A stretch of 64,000 nt of DNA from the NCBI RefSeq assembly GCF_008039615.1, contig NZ_VDUZ01000022.1:62001-126000 (forward strand), in the 5' to 3' direction. This DNA is from Vineibacter terrae (GTDB lineage: Bacteria; Pseudomonadota; Alphaproteobacteria; Reyranellales; Reyranellaceae). Positions 50,637 to 60,553 of this stretch are shown here, in pieces. The position numbers and the translations under genes are program-made. Each line of letters opens with the position of its first letter. Within the stretch, counting starts at the first letter, position 1. Under the pieces are notes generated by a model. The model was not told the origin of the DNA. It searched no databases and saw only the letters and a program-made list of their open reading frames with translations.

Positions 50637-51842
50637 ATGGCCGATCCGGTCAACATGAGCAACGGTAACCAGGGCGGCAATGAGGAGAGGAAGAGCAATA
50701 CCGGCCTGAAGGCTGTCGGCTTCGTTGCCGGCGGCATCCTGCTGCTGCTGATCGGTCTGGGGCTGGGCTGGTACTTCTTCTATCGCGTCCAGGTGAATGT
50801 CACGGTGCAGGCGCCGCCGCCGCCACCCGCGCCACCCGCGCCCAAGCCTGACCCGGCTGCGGTACGGGCGCTGGAGGACGCCCTGGAGAAGCAGAAGCAG
50901 AGCAACAAGGCGATCGAGGACCAGATCGCCAAGCTGCGTGAAGCCTTGCAGGGCAATGTCTGCACCATCACGGATCCGCGCGGGCTGGGCATCACCCCGC
51001 CCGGTCCCGGCGGCGGGCCCAGCGGCCCCCAGACGCCGGCGCCGACCACGCCCGGCTCCAAGAGCACGGGGCTCGACCCCAAGATCCCGGGGCGGCCCGA
51101 GATCAAGGCCGACCCTGGCCGGACCGAGGCCGGCCGGCAGGAGCCGCCGCCGCCGCCGACCGGCACGCTGGCCGATCTGGTGCCGGTGCTGGAAGGCGCC
51201 ACTGTCCTGATCCTTGCGCCAAAGACGCAGGGCCTGGGCACGGGCACCGGCTTCTTCGTCGGCCGCGATATCGTGCTGACCAACAACCATGTCGTGAACG
51301 ACCTTTCGGATGGGAAGGTCTACGTCACCAGCCGCAAGCTCGGCACCGTGCTGGAGGGCGAGGTCGTCGGCGCGATCGGCGGCGGCAACGCCGGCGGCGC
51401 CGACTTTGCCGTCGTGCGGGTCGAGCGGGTGCCGGCGCAGATCAAGCCGTTGGGCCTGGGAGTCGAGCCGGCGGCGCTCAAGGAGGTGGTGGCAGCGGGC
51501 TATCCCGGCGCCATCCTGCGCAACGACCGTAATTTTCTCGAGCTTCTCAAAGGCGACCCCAGCAAGGCCCCGGAGCTGGTGTTGACCAAGGGCGAGGTCA
51601 GCGCCGTCCAGAACCGCGACCGCGGCCTGCCGTCGATCGCCCACACCGCCTCGATATCATCGGGCAATTCCGGCGGTCCGCTGATCGACCGCTGCGGGCG
51701 CGTGGTCGGCATCAACACCTTCGTGACGCGCGCCGAAGCCGGACAGGGCGGTGGCTTCGCCATCGGCGCCACCGCCCTCTCCAGGTTCCTGCGCAGCAAC
51801 AACGTGTCGTTCGACTGGACCGAGGCCGCCTGCACCAAGTGA
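50637..51842 (+). CDS. Membrane-anchored trypsin-like serine protease
   Basis: 401 residues. Short cytoplasmic N-terminus, one membrane span (about 25-48), a Pro-rich linker (about 60-72), a short coiled coil (about 73-105), a long Pro/Gly linker (about 114-178), then a trypsin fold with H218 (TNNHVVND), D256 (GADFAVV) and S345 (SGNSGGPL). The protease faces the periplasm. No PDZ domain, unlike DegS/HtrA. The start at 50637 is fixed by the membrane segment; the ribosome-binding site is weak (ACGGGACG). Convergent with three leftward genes for coiled-coil lipoproteins and a SUMF1-like protein, also envelope components. Confidence 0.9.
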   Translation: MADPVNMSNGNQGGNEERKSNTGLKAVGFVAGGILLLLIGLGLGWYFFYRVQVNVTVQAPPPPPAPPAPKPDPAAVRALEDALEKQKQSNKAIEDQIAKLREALQGNVCTITDPRGLGITPPGPGGGPSGPQTPAPTTPGSKSTGLDPKIPGRPEIKADPGRTEAGRQEPPPPPTGTLADLVPVLEGATVLILAPKTQGLGTGTGFFVGRDIVLTNNHVVNDLSDGKVYVTSRKLGTVLEGEVVGAIGGGNAGGADFAVVRVERVPAQIKPLGLGVEPAALKEVVAAGYPGAILRNDRNFLELLKGDPSKAPELVLTKGEVSAVQNRDRGLPSIAHTASISSGNSGGPLIDRCGRVVGINTFVTRAEAGQGGGFAIGATALSRFLRSNNVSFDWTEAACTK

Positions 51843-51856
51843 GCCCTGCCGGCGCC

Positions 51857-52360
51857 CTATGATCGCGCGCCGGTCGCCTGGTCGATCGCCCGCTCCAGAA
51901 GCCGCTTGCGCTGGTTGAGCTCGTCCAGCCGACGCCGTTTCTCGGCGTCGGCCAAGGTCGGGTCGTTGTTCACCTGATTGCCCGAGGCCTGCAGCGCATC
52001 GAGGTCGGCGCTGAGGCGGCGCAGCTCGCCAAGATTCTGTCCCCGGGACGCCTCGGCGGAGGCGAGCTTGCCGCGCAGGCGCGCGATGTCGCTGCTGAGC
52101 GCTGCGTTCTGGCGCTGCAGCGCGGCGCGCTCGGAGGCGACCTGCTGGCGCTGGGCGCTAGCTTGCGCCGCATCAGCCTGAAGCTGCTGGTTGCGTTGCT
52201 GCTCGGCAGCCAGCGTGTCGCGGCGCTGCTGCGTCTGGCTTGCATACTTGCCGCTGCTGAGTCCGCTGACGCCGCCGAAGAAGCCGCCGCGGCTGGGGTC
52301 ATCGTCCGTGCAGGCCGTCACGCCGAGAAGGGCGGTGGCCACGAGGAACACCTTGCGCAT
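51857..52360 (-). CDS. Coiled-coil lipoprotein
   Basis: 167 residues. Signal peptide with lipobox LLGVTAC (lipidated C17), a short Gly/Ser-rich linker (SRGGFFGGVSGLSSGKYAS), then one long alpha-helical coiled coil (about 40-165) rich in Gln, Arg, Glu and Ala (EQQRNQQLQADAAQASAQRQ, RLRGKLASAEASRGQNLGE). No enzymatic motif. GGAGAC precedes the ATG at 52360. 20 nt downstream of another coiled-coil lipoprotein gene, so both helices may bundle with each other. Confidence 0.85.
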   Translation of the reverse strand: MRKVFLVATALLGVTACTDDDPSRGGFFGGVSGLSSGKYASQTQQRRDTLAAEQQRNQQLQADAAQASAQRQQVASERAALQRQNAALSSDIARLRGKLASAEASRGQNLGELRRLSADLDALQASGNQVNNDPTLADAEKRRRLDELNQRKRLLERAIDQATGARS

Positions 52361-52380
52361 GGGTTGTCTCCGTCTCCGCC

Positions 52381-53112
52381 TCAGCCGGTCCTGGTGATCG
52401 AGATGGCGCTGTTGAGCTCGGCGAGCTGCGCTTCCAGTGCCGCGATCTGCTGGTTGAGGCGGGCGATCTCCGCGTCCATCGCCGCGGTGCTGGCGCCCGG
52501 ATTTTCCGCCCGCGTGGCGTTGCGCGCCTGGATGTAGTCGCCCAGCCGCTCGCGCAGGCGGCTGATGGTCTGGCGGATATGGCTGGCATCCTGCTCGGCC
52601 GTCGCGACCCGCCGGTTGAGGTCGTCCCGGCTGGCCTGGCGGGCGTTGTACTCGGCCCGCAGCCGGGCGAGCTCGGCCTTGTTCTGCGCCACCACGGTGC
52701 GGGTGTTGGCGACATAAGCCTCGAGCCTGGCGTTGTCGTTGCGCACGTCGGCGGTCATCGAGTCCAGGCGCTGGTTCTCGTTGACGTACTGCTCCTTCTT
52801 CTTGCCCACGTAGTAGCCGGCCCCGCCGCCCAGCAGCGCGCCGGCGCCTGCGCCGATCAGCGCGCCGGCGGCTCGGTTGCGCTTGCCGCCGAGCAGCGCG
52901 CCCAGGAGCGCCCCGCCCAGGGCGCCGACCACGGCGCCTTCGCCCACCGTGCGGTTGAAGTCCTGGTTCTGCGCCCGAAGACGGCGCTGCTCCGGCGTCA
53001 GATACGGGTCGTTGGCATACGACCCGCCGGCCGCGCAGCCGCCCAGCGTGGCGGCGCACAGCACGGCGGCGATCGCCAGCCGGACGGCGCGGGGGCGGAA
53101 CAGGGCGTACAT
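52381..53112 (-). CDS. Glycine-zipper, coiled-coil lipoprotein
   Basis: 243 residues. Lipobox LGGC (lipidated C26), a charged region (DPYLTPEQRRLRAQNQ), then a glycine zipper of about 45 residues (GAVVGALGGALLGALLGG and ALIGAGAGALLGGGAGYYVG) as in membrane-inserting glycine-zipper proteins, then a coiled coil to the end (QRLDSMTADVRNDNARLEAY, RVATAEQDASHIRQ). Its similarity in plan to the neighbour at 51857 suggests partners at the membrane. AAGGAGG precedes the ATG at 53112, 12 nt after the SUMF1-like gene. Confidence 0.88.
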   Translation of the reverse strand: MYALFRPRAVRLAIAAVLCAATLGGCAAGGSYANDPYLTPEQRRLRAQNQDFNRTVGEGAVVGALGGALLGALLGGKRNRAAGALIGAGAGALLGGGAGYYVGKKKEQYVNENQRLDSMTADVRNDNARLEAYVANTRTVVAQNKAELARLRAEYNARQASRDDLNRRVATAEQDASHIRQTISRLRERLGDYIQARNATRAENPGASTAAMDAEIARLNQQIAALEAQLAELNSAISITRTG

Positions 53113-53124
53113 GGCGAGCCTCCT

Positions 53125-54753
<1,629 letters not shown>

Positions 54754-55241
54754 GTCGACAACTCGCAGCATGGCGGAGAAATGTGAACGAATCGGGGGTG
54801 ACATCATGGCGATTCGAAGATGCATACGCAGCTCACGGCGGCGTCATCCCGCGACGCATCGCCATGAGCTGCGCTGATCGACGGGGTGGCGACACTTGAG
54901 AGTGAGTGTGTGATCATTTTTTGCGATGAACCTGCCTGCGCAGTTCCAGAAATACCAGGAACCTTGTTTTGAACCAGCGATGACAAGGACTTGCGGCTGG
55001 CGATTTGTGCGCTGCGCCAGGAGCGCAGTTTGCGGAGTTTTGCCGCCGGTGCCGATGAAGGCGATGCGAGTCGGATCGGACGCCCGCATGCTGTGAACGT
55101 CACCGCGTATGTATGTAGCTGCGCCTGTCGGAACAAGAGAACGAAACGCGCCGCCAGCGCGGCAGTTCGCGGTTGCCGAACCGGCATGGCCGCCTACGAT
55201 GGCCGCGATCAATGGGGCCGCGATCAGCGGGGAGGAAGACG
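54754..55241. other. Intergenic region without a supported gene
   Basis: 488 nt between divergent genes. One inverted repeat is visible: GCAGCTCA (54828-54835) and TGAGCTGC (54865-54872). An AT-rich spot (ATCATTTTTTGCG) near 54914 could be a promoter region. Open frames on the minus strand here lack any protein-like pattern, and I do not support them. Confidence 0.5.
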
Positions 55242-55709
55242 ATGGACGCGACGGCGATGCTGAAGGAGTTCTGCGAAGCGGTGGAACGGCGTGACGGGAA
55301 GCGCCTCGCGGCGCTCTTCGCCGAGGACGGCGTCTATCACGATGTGTTCTACGGTGCCTTCGCCGGCCGGGGGAAGATCGCCGAGCTGATCGACGACTGG
55401 TTCCATCGCACGGCGCGCGATTTCCGCTGGGACATGCATGATCCGCTGTGCGACGGCCGCACGCTCTACGCCTACTACACGTTCAGCTATGTCTCGACCC
55501 TGCCCGAGGCCGAGGGCAGGCGTGTCGGCTTCGAGGGCGTGGCGATGATGAAGCTGCGCGACGGCCTGATCCAGGAATACCGCGAGGTCGCCAATGTCGG
55601 CCCCGCCTTCGTGGCGCTGGGCTTCGCGCCGGAGCGCGTCTGCAAGATCCTGGCCCGCGAGGGCGAGGCACTCAGCAAGACGCCCAGGATGAAGCGCCAC
55701 GTCGCGTGA
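55242..55709 (+). CDS. SnoaL/NTF2-like protein
   Basis: 155 residues of the NTF2-like cone fold: MLKEFCEAVERRDGKRLAALFAEDGVYHD (about 5-33), FAGRGKIAELIDDWF, then beta strands FRWDMHDPLCDGRTLYAYYTF and VGFEGVAMMKLRDGLIQEYRE. This is a typical polyketide-cyclase/steroid-isomerase-like layout. Substrate unknown. GGGGAGGAAG precedes the ATG at 55242. Convergent with malate synthase. Confidence 0.85.
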   Translation: MDATAMLKEFCEAVERRDGKRLAALFAEDGVYHDVFYGAFAGRGKIAELIDDWFHRTARDFRWDMHDPLCDGRTLYAYYTFSYVSTLPEAEGRRVGFEGVAMMKLRDGLIQEYREVANVGPAFVALGFAPERVCKILAREGEALSKTPRMKRHVA

Positions 55710-55747
55710 AGCGCGCAGGCGCGCCGCGGCGCGCCTGCGCGCTCGCC

Positions 55748-57367
55748 TCACGCCGCCTTTTGCTCGTCGGCGACGATGCGGTCGTAGGCCGGCAGCGTCA
55801 GGAACTCGCGGAACACCGGCTGCTCGACCAGGTCGATCATCAGCTGGGCAGCGTCCTCGTGGCGGCCGGCGGCATAGGCCGCCTCGCCGATCTGCGCCTT
55901 CACCTTGTCGAGCTCCTCGCGCACGATCTGACGCACCAGCTCCTTGGTGATCACCCGGCCGTCGTCGAGCTTCTGGCCATGGCGCACCCACTGCCAGACC
56001 TGGGCGCGGCTGATCTCGGCCGTGGCGGCGTCTTCCATCAGGTTGAACAGCGGCACGCAGCCGATGCCGCGCAGCCAGGCCTCGACATAGCCGATGCCCA
56101 CGGCCACGTTCTGCCGCAGGCCGGCGTCGCTCTTGCCGCCCTGCGGCACCTGCAGCAGGTCGGCGGCGGTGACATGCACGTCCTGGCGCTTGCGCGCGAT
56201 CTGGTTGGCGTCCTTCATGACCGCGTCGAACTCGGCCTTGGCGATCGCCACCAGCCCGGGATGCGCCACCCAGGTGCCGTCGTGGCCGTCGCCGGCCTCG
56301 CGCTTCTTGTCGGCGCGCACCCGCTCCATGGCCGTCTCGTTGGCCGCCGGATCGTTCTTGATCGGGATCTGCGCTGCCATGCCGCCCATGGCGTGCACGT
56401 CGCGGCGGTGGCAAGTCTTGATCACGAGCTGGCTGTAGGTGCGCAGGAAGTGCGTGGTCATCGTGACCTCGCCGCGATTGGGCAGCACCGCCCAATCCTG
56501 CTCGCGGAACTTCTTGATGAAGCTGAAGATGTAGTCCCAGCGGCCGCAGTTCAGGCCGGCGGAATGCTCCTTCAGCTCCCACAGGATCTCGTCCATCTCG
56601 AAGGTGGCGAGGATGGTCTCGATCAGCACCGTGGCCTTGATCGTGCCCTGCGGCACGCCCAGCGTGTTCTGGGCGTGGACGAACACGTCATTCCACAGCC
56701 GGGCCTCGAGGTGGCTCTCCAGCTTCGGAAGGTAGAAGTAGGTGCCGGTGCCGTTCTCCAGCCGCTGCTTGGCGTTGTGGAAGAAATACAGGCCGAAATC
56801 CAGCAGCGAGCCCGACATCGGCTCGCCGTCGACGATCAGGTGCCGTTCCGGCAGATGCCAGCCGCGCGGCCGCACGAACAGCGTCGCGATCTGCTGGCCC
56901 AGGGCATAGGCCTTGCCGGTCGAAGGCTCGGTGAAGTCGATCTCGCGGCGGTTGGCGGCACGCAGGTTGATCTGGCCGTCGAGCATGTTGGTCCAGGTCG
57001 GGGTCGAGGCATCCTCGAAGTCGGCCATGAACACGTTGGCGCCGGAGTTCAGCGCGTTGATGATCATCTTGCGGTCGACGGGACCGGTGATCTCCACCCG
57101 CCGGTCGAGAATGTCCTTGGGCAGCGACGCCACCGTCCAATCCGACTCGCGGATGCTCCTGGTCTCGGGCAGGAAGTCGGGCTTCTCGCCGCCATCCAGC
57201 CGCTTCTGGCGCTCGACACGGGCCGCCAGCAGGGCCTGGCGCGTCGGGTTGAATCGCCGCTGCAGGTCGACGATGAAGGCGAGGGCTTCAGGCGTGAGGA
57301 TGGTCTCGAAGCCGGGCTTGAGGGCGCCGGCGAGCTCGACGCCTGCGGGAAGCTGAAGAGCCGTCAT
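55748..57367 (-). CDS. aceB: Malate synthase A
   Basis: 539 residues, the A-type length; condenses glyoxylate with acetyl-CoA to malate in the glyoxylate shunt. NVFMADFEDASTPTWTN (about 113-129), FVRPRGWHLPERHL with the catalytic Arg (near 168), YFYLPKLESHLEARLWNDVF (near 215) and GHDGTWVAHPGLV, with an ISRAQVWQW C-terminal segment carrying the catalytic acid region. GGAGGAATCCCACC precedes the ATG at 57367. Isocitrate lyase is not adjacent. Fits a strain living on C2 units from acyl-CoA breakdown. Confidence 0.96.
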   Translation of the reverse strand: MTALQLPAGVELAGALKPGFETILTPEALAFIVDLQRRFNPTRQALLAARVERQKRLDGGEKPDFLPETRSIRESDWTVASLPKDILDRRVEITGPVDRKMIINALNSGANVFMADFEDASTPTWTNMLDGQINLRAANRREIDFTEPSTGKAYALGQQIATLFVRPRGWHLPERHLIVDGEPMSGSLLDFGLYFFHNAKQRLENGTGTYFYLPKLESHLEARLWNDVFVHAQNTLGVPQGTIKATVLIETILATFEMDEILWELKEHSAGLNCGRWDYIFSFIKKFREQDWAVLPNRGEVTMTTHFLRTYSQLVIKTCHRRDVHAMGGMAAQIPIKNDPAANETAMERVRADKKREAGDGHDGTWVAHPGLVAIAKAEFDAVMKDANQIARKRQDVHVTAADLLQVPQGGKSDAGLRQNVAVGIGYVEAWLRGIGCVPLFNLMEDAATAEISRAQVWQWVRHGQKLDDGRVITKELVRQIVREELDKVKAQIGEAAYAAGRHEDAAQLMIDLVEQPVFREFLTLPAYDRIVADEQKAA

Positions 57368-57650
57368 GGTGGGATTCCTCCGCGCGTCCGGGATGTGCTC
57401 CTGGTCGTTTAGCCAATCCCCGCGCCGGGCGCCAGCCACGGCACGGGCGGTGGTCGGCACAGCATCTGCGACCGCGAGGCATAGGCGGTGGTGCCCGGGT
57501 CTCGCCGCGCGGCGTTGCTATGGACGAACGGTGCGTTGACCGCCGGATTGCCTGCGCTACCAGCGGGCGAGGAGCGATGACGTCGAGGAGATGGTTGTGA
57601 GCGGCCTCGTTCCGGCTATGGTGCGGCGGAAGCCGGGGAGCCGCCGTGTC

Positions 57651-58850
57651 ATGGATGCCGCATATCTTGTCGATTGGCTGAACCTGGCGGGCCGCTGGGC
57701 CCACATGATCACCGGCATCGCCTGGATCGGCGCGTCGTTCTACTTCATCTGGCTGGACAACCACCTCGAGGATCCGAAGGTGCCGGCCGACGTCGCCAAG
57801 GGCGTCGGCGGCGAGGTGTGGTCGGTCCATGGCGGCGGCTTCTATCACGCGCAGAAGTACAAGGTGGCGCCGCCGGCGCTGCCGCCGGTCCTGCACTGGT
57901 TCAAGTGGGAGGCCTACACCACGTGGATCACCGGCATGTTCATGATGTGCCTGGTCTACTACTACGGCGCCGATGTGGCGCTGATCGACCCGCTGGTGCA
58001 GGACCTGTCGCATTGGCAGGCGATCGGCATCGGGCTCGCCTTCATCGCCGGCGGCTGGATCATCTACGACCTGCTGTGCCGCTCGCCCCTGGGCCAGGAC
58101 GATGCGGTGCTGGGCGGCGTGCTGGCGGTGCTGTCGGTGGCGGCCGCCTGGGGGCTGTGCCAGCTCTTCTCCGGTCGCGGCGCCTTCATCCATTTCGGCG
58201 CCATGCTGGGCACCATCATGGTCGCCAACGTCTTCTTCGTGATCATCCCCGGCCAAGGCGAGCTGGTGAAGGCCAAGAGGGAGGGCCGCCTGCCCGACCC
58301 GAAATGGGGCGCGATGGGCAAGCAGCGCTCGGTGCATAACACCTACTTCACGCTGCCGGTGCTGTTCACGATGATCAGCAACCACTATGGCGGGGTGACC
58401 GGCCATGCCTGGAGCTGGGCGATCCTGGTGGCGCTTTCCGCCGCCGGCGCGCTGATCCGCCTGTGGTTCGTGCTGCGGCACAAGGGCAATGCGCCGGCGC
58501 TGCCCCTGGCGGCCGGCCTGGCGGTGCTGGCCGGCACGGTCGTGATCGCGGCGCCGCGCGACGAGGTCACGGTCGAGCTGGCCGGCAAGACGGAATTCGC
58601 GCAGGTCGCGAAGGTGGTGGCCGAGCGCTGTGCCGTCTGCCATGCGGCAAAGCCGACCCGCGAGGGCTTCGCCGCGCCACCCAAGGGCGTGATGCTGGAG
58701 ACCCCGGGCCAGATGAAGGCCTATGCGCGGGCCATGCTGCAGCAGGTCTGGCATTCCAAGGCGATGCCGCCGGGCAATGTCACCGAACTCTCGGACGAGG
58801 ATCGCGCCCTCATCGCGCGCTGGGTCCGCAATGGTGCGCCGCTGCGGTAG
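57651..58850 (+). CDS. puuD: Membrane urate oxidase PuuD with cytochrome c domain
   Basis: 399 residues. The N-terminal about 300 residues form an integral membrane domain with WLNLAGRWAHMITGIAWIG, followed by FYFIWLDNHLE and multiple Trp-rich spans. The C-terminal cytochrome c domain has haem motif C327-A-V-C330-H331 and an axial Met near 372 (SKAMPPGN). PuuD-type proteins oxidise urate to 5-hydroxyisourate using the respiratory chain, so no H2O2 is formed. GGGGAG precedes ATG 57651. With xdhAB at 34137 it gives two consecutive steps of purine breakdown. The later enzymes (uraH, uraD, puuE, alc) are not in the window. Confidence 0.93.
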   Translation: MDAAYLVDWLNLAGRWAHMITGIAWIGASFYFIWLDNHLEDPKVPADVAKGVGGEVWSVHGGGFYHAQKYKVAPPALPPVLHWFKWEAYTTWITGMFMMCLVYYYGADVALIDPLVQDLSHWQAIGIGLAFIAGGWIIYDLLCRSPLGQDDAVLGGVLAVLSVAAAWGLCQLFSGRGAFIHFGAMLGTIMVANVFFVIIPGQGELVKAKREGRLPDPKWGAMGKQRSVHNTYFTLPVLFTMISNHYGGVTGHAWSWAILVALSAAGALIRLWFVLRHKGNAPALPLAAGLAVLAGTVVIAAPRDEVTVELAGKTEFAQVAKVVAERCAVCHAAKPTREGFAAPPKGVMLETPGQMKAYARAMLQQVWHSKAMPPGNVTELSDEDRALIARWVRNGAPLR

Positions 58851-58880
58851 TACTTGGAATCACGGGTCGGTGATACACCC

Positions 58881-58981
58881 GTCATCCCGAGCGCCCCTTC
58901 GACAGGCTCAGGAGAGGGATCTCCCGCGAATGGCGCACCGTGCACCTCTCGCAGGAGATCCCTCGCTGCGCTCGGGATGAC
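58881..58981. repeat. Dispersed palindrome, family 1 (copy 5, with insertion)
   Basis: GTCATCCCGAGCG and CGCTCGGGATGAC ends. The left arm is interrupted by CCCTTCGACAGGCTCAGGA, a word also found at 27722-27739. It lies between puuD and the toxin-like gene. Confidence 0.88.
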
Positions 58982-59000
58982 AGTGGCCAGGAAGGTGCTG

Positions 59001-59468
59001 ATGAGTGTCGGGTCGGGGTTCAGGGCGAAGCGCGGCCTGGTCGCGGTGCTGGTGCTGATCGGCGCAGCGCTCGCCGCGATGCTGGGCGACTGGGGCGCCG
59101 GCTCCCCGGCCGGCGGCGGACGCGTTGGCGCGCCGCCGCAGGTGGAGGCCCGTGGCCCCGAGGACCGGGCCTGGGGGCCCGCGGTCGGCTTCGCCAACCG
59201 TGATCGGCTCGACGAGCACTACCGCAAGCACGGTGCGGAGTTCGGCGACATCTCGCGGCAGGACTACCTGCGCCAGGCGCAGGCGCTGCGGGATGCGCCG
59301 GTCGGCGGACCGATCCTGGAGGCGGTGCGCCGCGACGGCGTGGTCAGCCGCTTCGATCGGCGCAGCGGCGCGTTCATCGCATTCAACTCCAACGGGGTGA
59401 TCCGCACCTTCTTCCGCCCCAACGATGGCGAGCGGTACTTCCGCCGTCAGCTCGAACGCGACCATTGA
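59001..59468 (+). CDS. Probable polymorphic-toxin-type nuclease with N-terminal membrane/signal segment
   Basis: 155 residues. N-terminal hydrophobic helix (about 12-28: LVAVLVLIGAALAAMLG) and Gly/Pro linker, then a compact basic domain: LDEHYRKHGAEFGDISRQDY (about 70-89, with H73 and H77), DGVVSRFDRRSGAF, FNSNGVIRTFFRP (about 128-140) and ERYFRRQ. The H-Y-x-K-H-G-x-E-F-G start, the RFD-x-x-SG-F turn and the RT-F-x-P end match the C-terminal RNase-like toxin modules of RHS/contact-dependent polymorphic toxins. Here the module stands alone behind a signal or anchor. AGGAAGG precedes ATG 59001. The next gene, 11 nt downstream, is a candidate immunity gene. Confidence 0.72.
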   Translation: MSVGSGFRAKRGLVAVLVLIGAALAAMLGDWGAGSPAGGGRVGAPPQVEARGPEDRAWGPAVGFANRDRLDEHYRKHGAEFGDISRQDYLRQAQALRDAPVGGPILEAVRRDGVVSRFDRRSGAFIAFNSNGVIRTFFRPNDGERYFRRQLERDH

Positions 59469-59479
59469 GGCCTACGACG

Positions 59480-59842
59480 ATGACCGGAGGGAAGCGGCTG
59501 GCGGATCGCATCGCGGCATGGGAGCGCATCGTGGCCGGGGTCGAGGCCGGCTATGCCTACGGCCTCGACGACTGGCTCAATGACATGGATTTGCGTCGCG
59601 GCATTGACGAAGCGTTGGACGCGCTGAAGCCGCGAGAACGCCTGCGGAACAAGGTGTCGATCGAGCAGCTGGCGGCGAGCGATGCGCGCTTCCGCAAGGC
59701 GACGGCCGCGGCCGGGAAGTGCCTGTGGGGATCGACCGTGGCCGCGCGCGAGGGCTGGCATGCCGACCGGCAATGGTGGTACTTCCGCAAGCCCCGGATC
59801 GGCAATGCCGAGCTGGCGCAGGACATCGACGCGGTGGCATGA
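59480..59842 (+). CDS. Candidate immunity/antitoxin protein of the preceding toxin
   Basis: 120 residues, no signal peptide, cytoplasmic. ERIVAGVEAGYAYGLDDWLND (about 15-35), an acidic N-terminal half (DLRRGIDEALDAL), and a Trp-rich end (CLWGSTVAAREGWHADRQWWYFRK). No family named. Immunity is inferred from position (11 nt after a toxin-like gene), small size and lack of known function. The ATG at 59480 has only a weak ribosome-binding site; a TTG at 59465 overlapping the toxin stop codon is an alternative start. Confidence 0.6.
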   Translation: MTGGKRLADRIAAWERIVAGVEAGYAYGLDDWLNDMDLRRGIDEALDALKPRERLRNKVSIEQLAASDARFRKATAAAGKCLWGSTVAAREGWHADRQWWYFRKPRIGNAELAQDIDAVA

Positions 59843-59878
59843 GCGCGCGACGCGGGCGCGGCACGGAGAAACGAATAA

Positions 59879-60484
59879 ATGCTGGGCAGACGCAGTGTCG
59901 CGGTGGCCGGGTTGGCGCTGGCCCTGAGCGCCTGTGCCGATAGCAGCGAGCCGCCCAGGGCGGCAGTGCCGGCGGCGCCAACGCTGACAGCGGATGGGCG
60001 CATCATCGTGCGCGGGCAAGGTCTGACCTATGCCATCCGTCCGCCCCAGGGCTGGTCGGCCCGCAGCGTGCGCGGCGCGGACCGGTCGACCAAGTCGATG
60101 GTCACGGTTGCCGACATTTCCCCGCCGGGCGGCGTGCCGGCCGTGATCTCGGGCCAGATGCGCACCAAGACCAGCGAGATCAATTCGATCGACAGCTGGA
60201 TCGAGCGCGTGACGAAGACGCGCCGCGCCACCGACCACGACTTCACGCTGTGGCGCGCCGGGCCGGTGCCGGTCGCGGGCGCGCGCCCCAGCGCGATGCT
60301 GGTGCTGGAGAACAGCGAGCCGCCGGAGGGCGAGGGACAGCCGGTGGACCATGAGGCCGTCGTGCTGATCGAGGAGCCCGGCGCCATTGCCGAGATCTTC
60401 CTGACGACGAAGACCCGCGAGCTGCTCGACCAGTACCTGTCCACGCTCCGCGTGGTGGCGGCGAGCTATGGACCGGCGATGTGA
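59879..60484 (+). CDS. Hypothetical lipoprotein
   Basis: 201 residues. Lipobox LSAC (lipidated C19) after SVAVAGLALALSAC. The mature part is beta-rich: TADGRIIVRGQGLTYAIRPPQGW, ADISPPGGVPAVISG, a DSWIERVTKTRR helix and VLIEEPGAIAEIFLTTKTREL. The last about 60 residues resemble a PsbP/Mog1-like or LpqN-type sandwich, but I do not recognise a family. GGAG precedes ATG 59879, 36 nt after the immunity gene, so it may belong to the same transcript. Confidence 0.75.
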   Translation: MLGRRSVAVAGLALALSACADSSEPPRAAVPAAPTLTADGRIIVRGQGLTYAIRPPQGWSARSVRGADRSTKSMVTVADISPPGGVPAVISGQMRTKTSEINSIDSWIERVTKTRRATDHDFTLWRAGPVPVAGARPSAMLVLENSEPPEGEGQPVDHEAVVLIEEPGAIAEIFLTTKTRELLDQYLSTLRVVAASYGPAM

Positions 60485-60553
60485 GCCTTGCGGCATCGCT
60501 TCGCGGTGTCGAGCAGGGCTGGTGGTGATCCTCAAGACCTGGATGTGAGCACA

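Noticed and set aside
54844-55212. Minus-strand frame of 122 codons in the intergenic region
   Set aside because: No RBS, no conserved motif and atypical composition; not supported as a gene.
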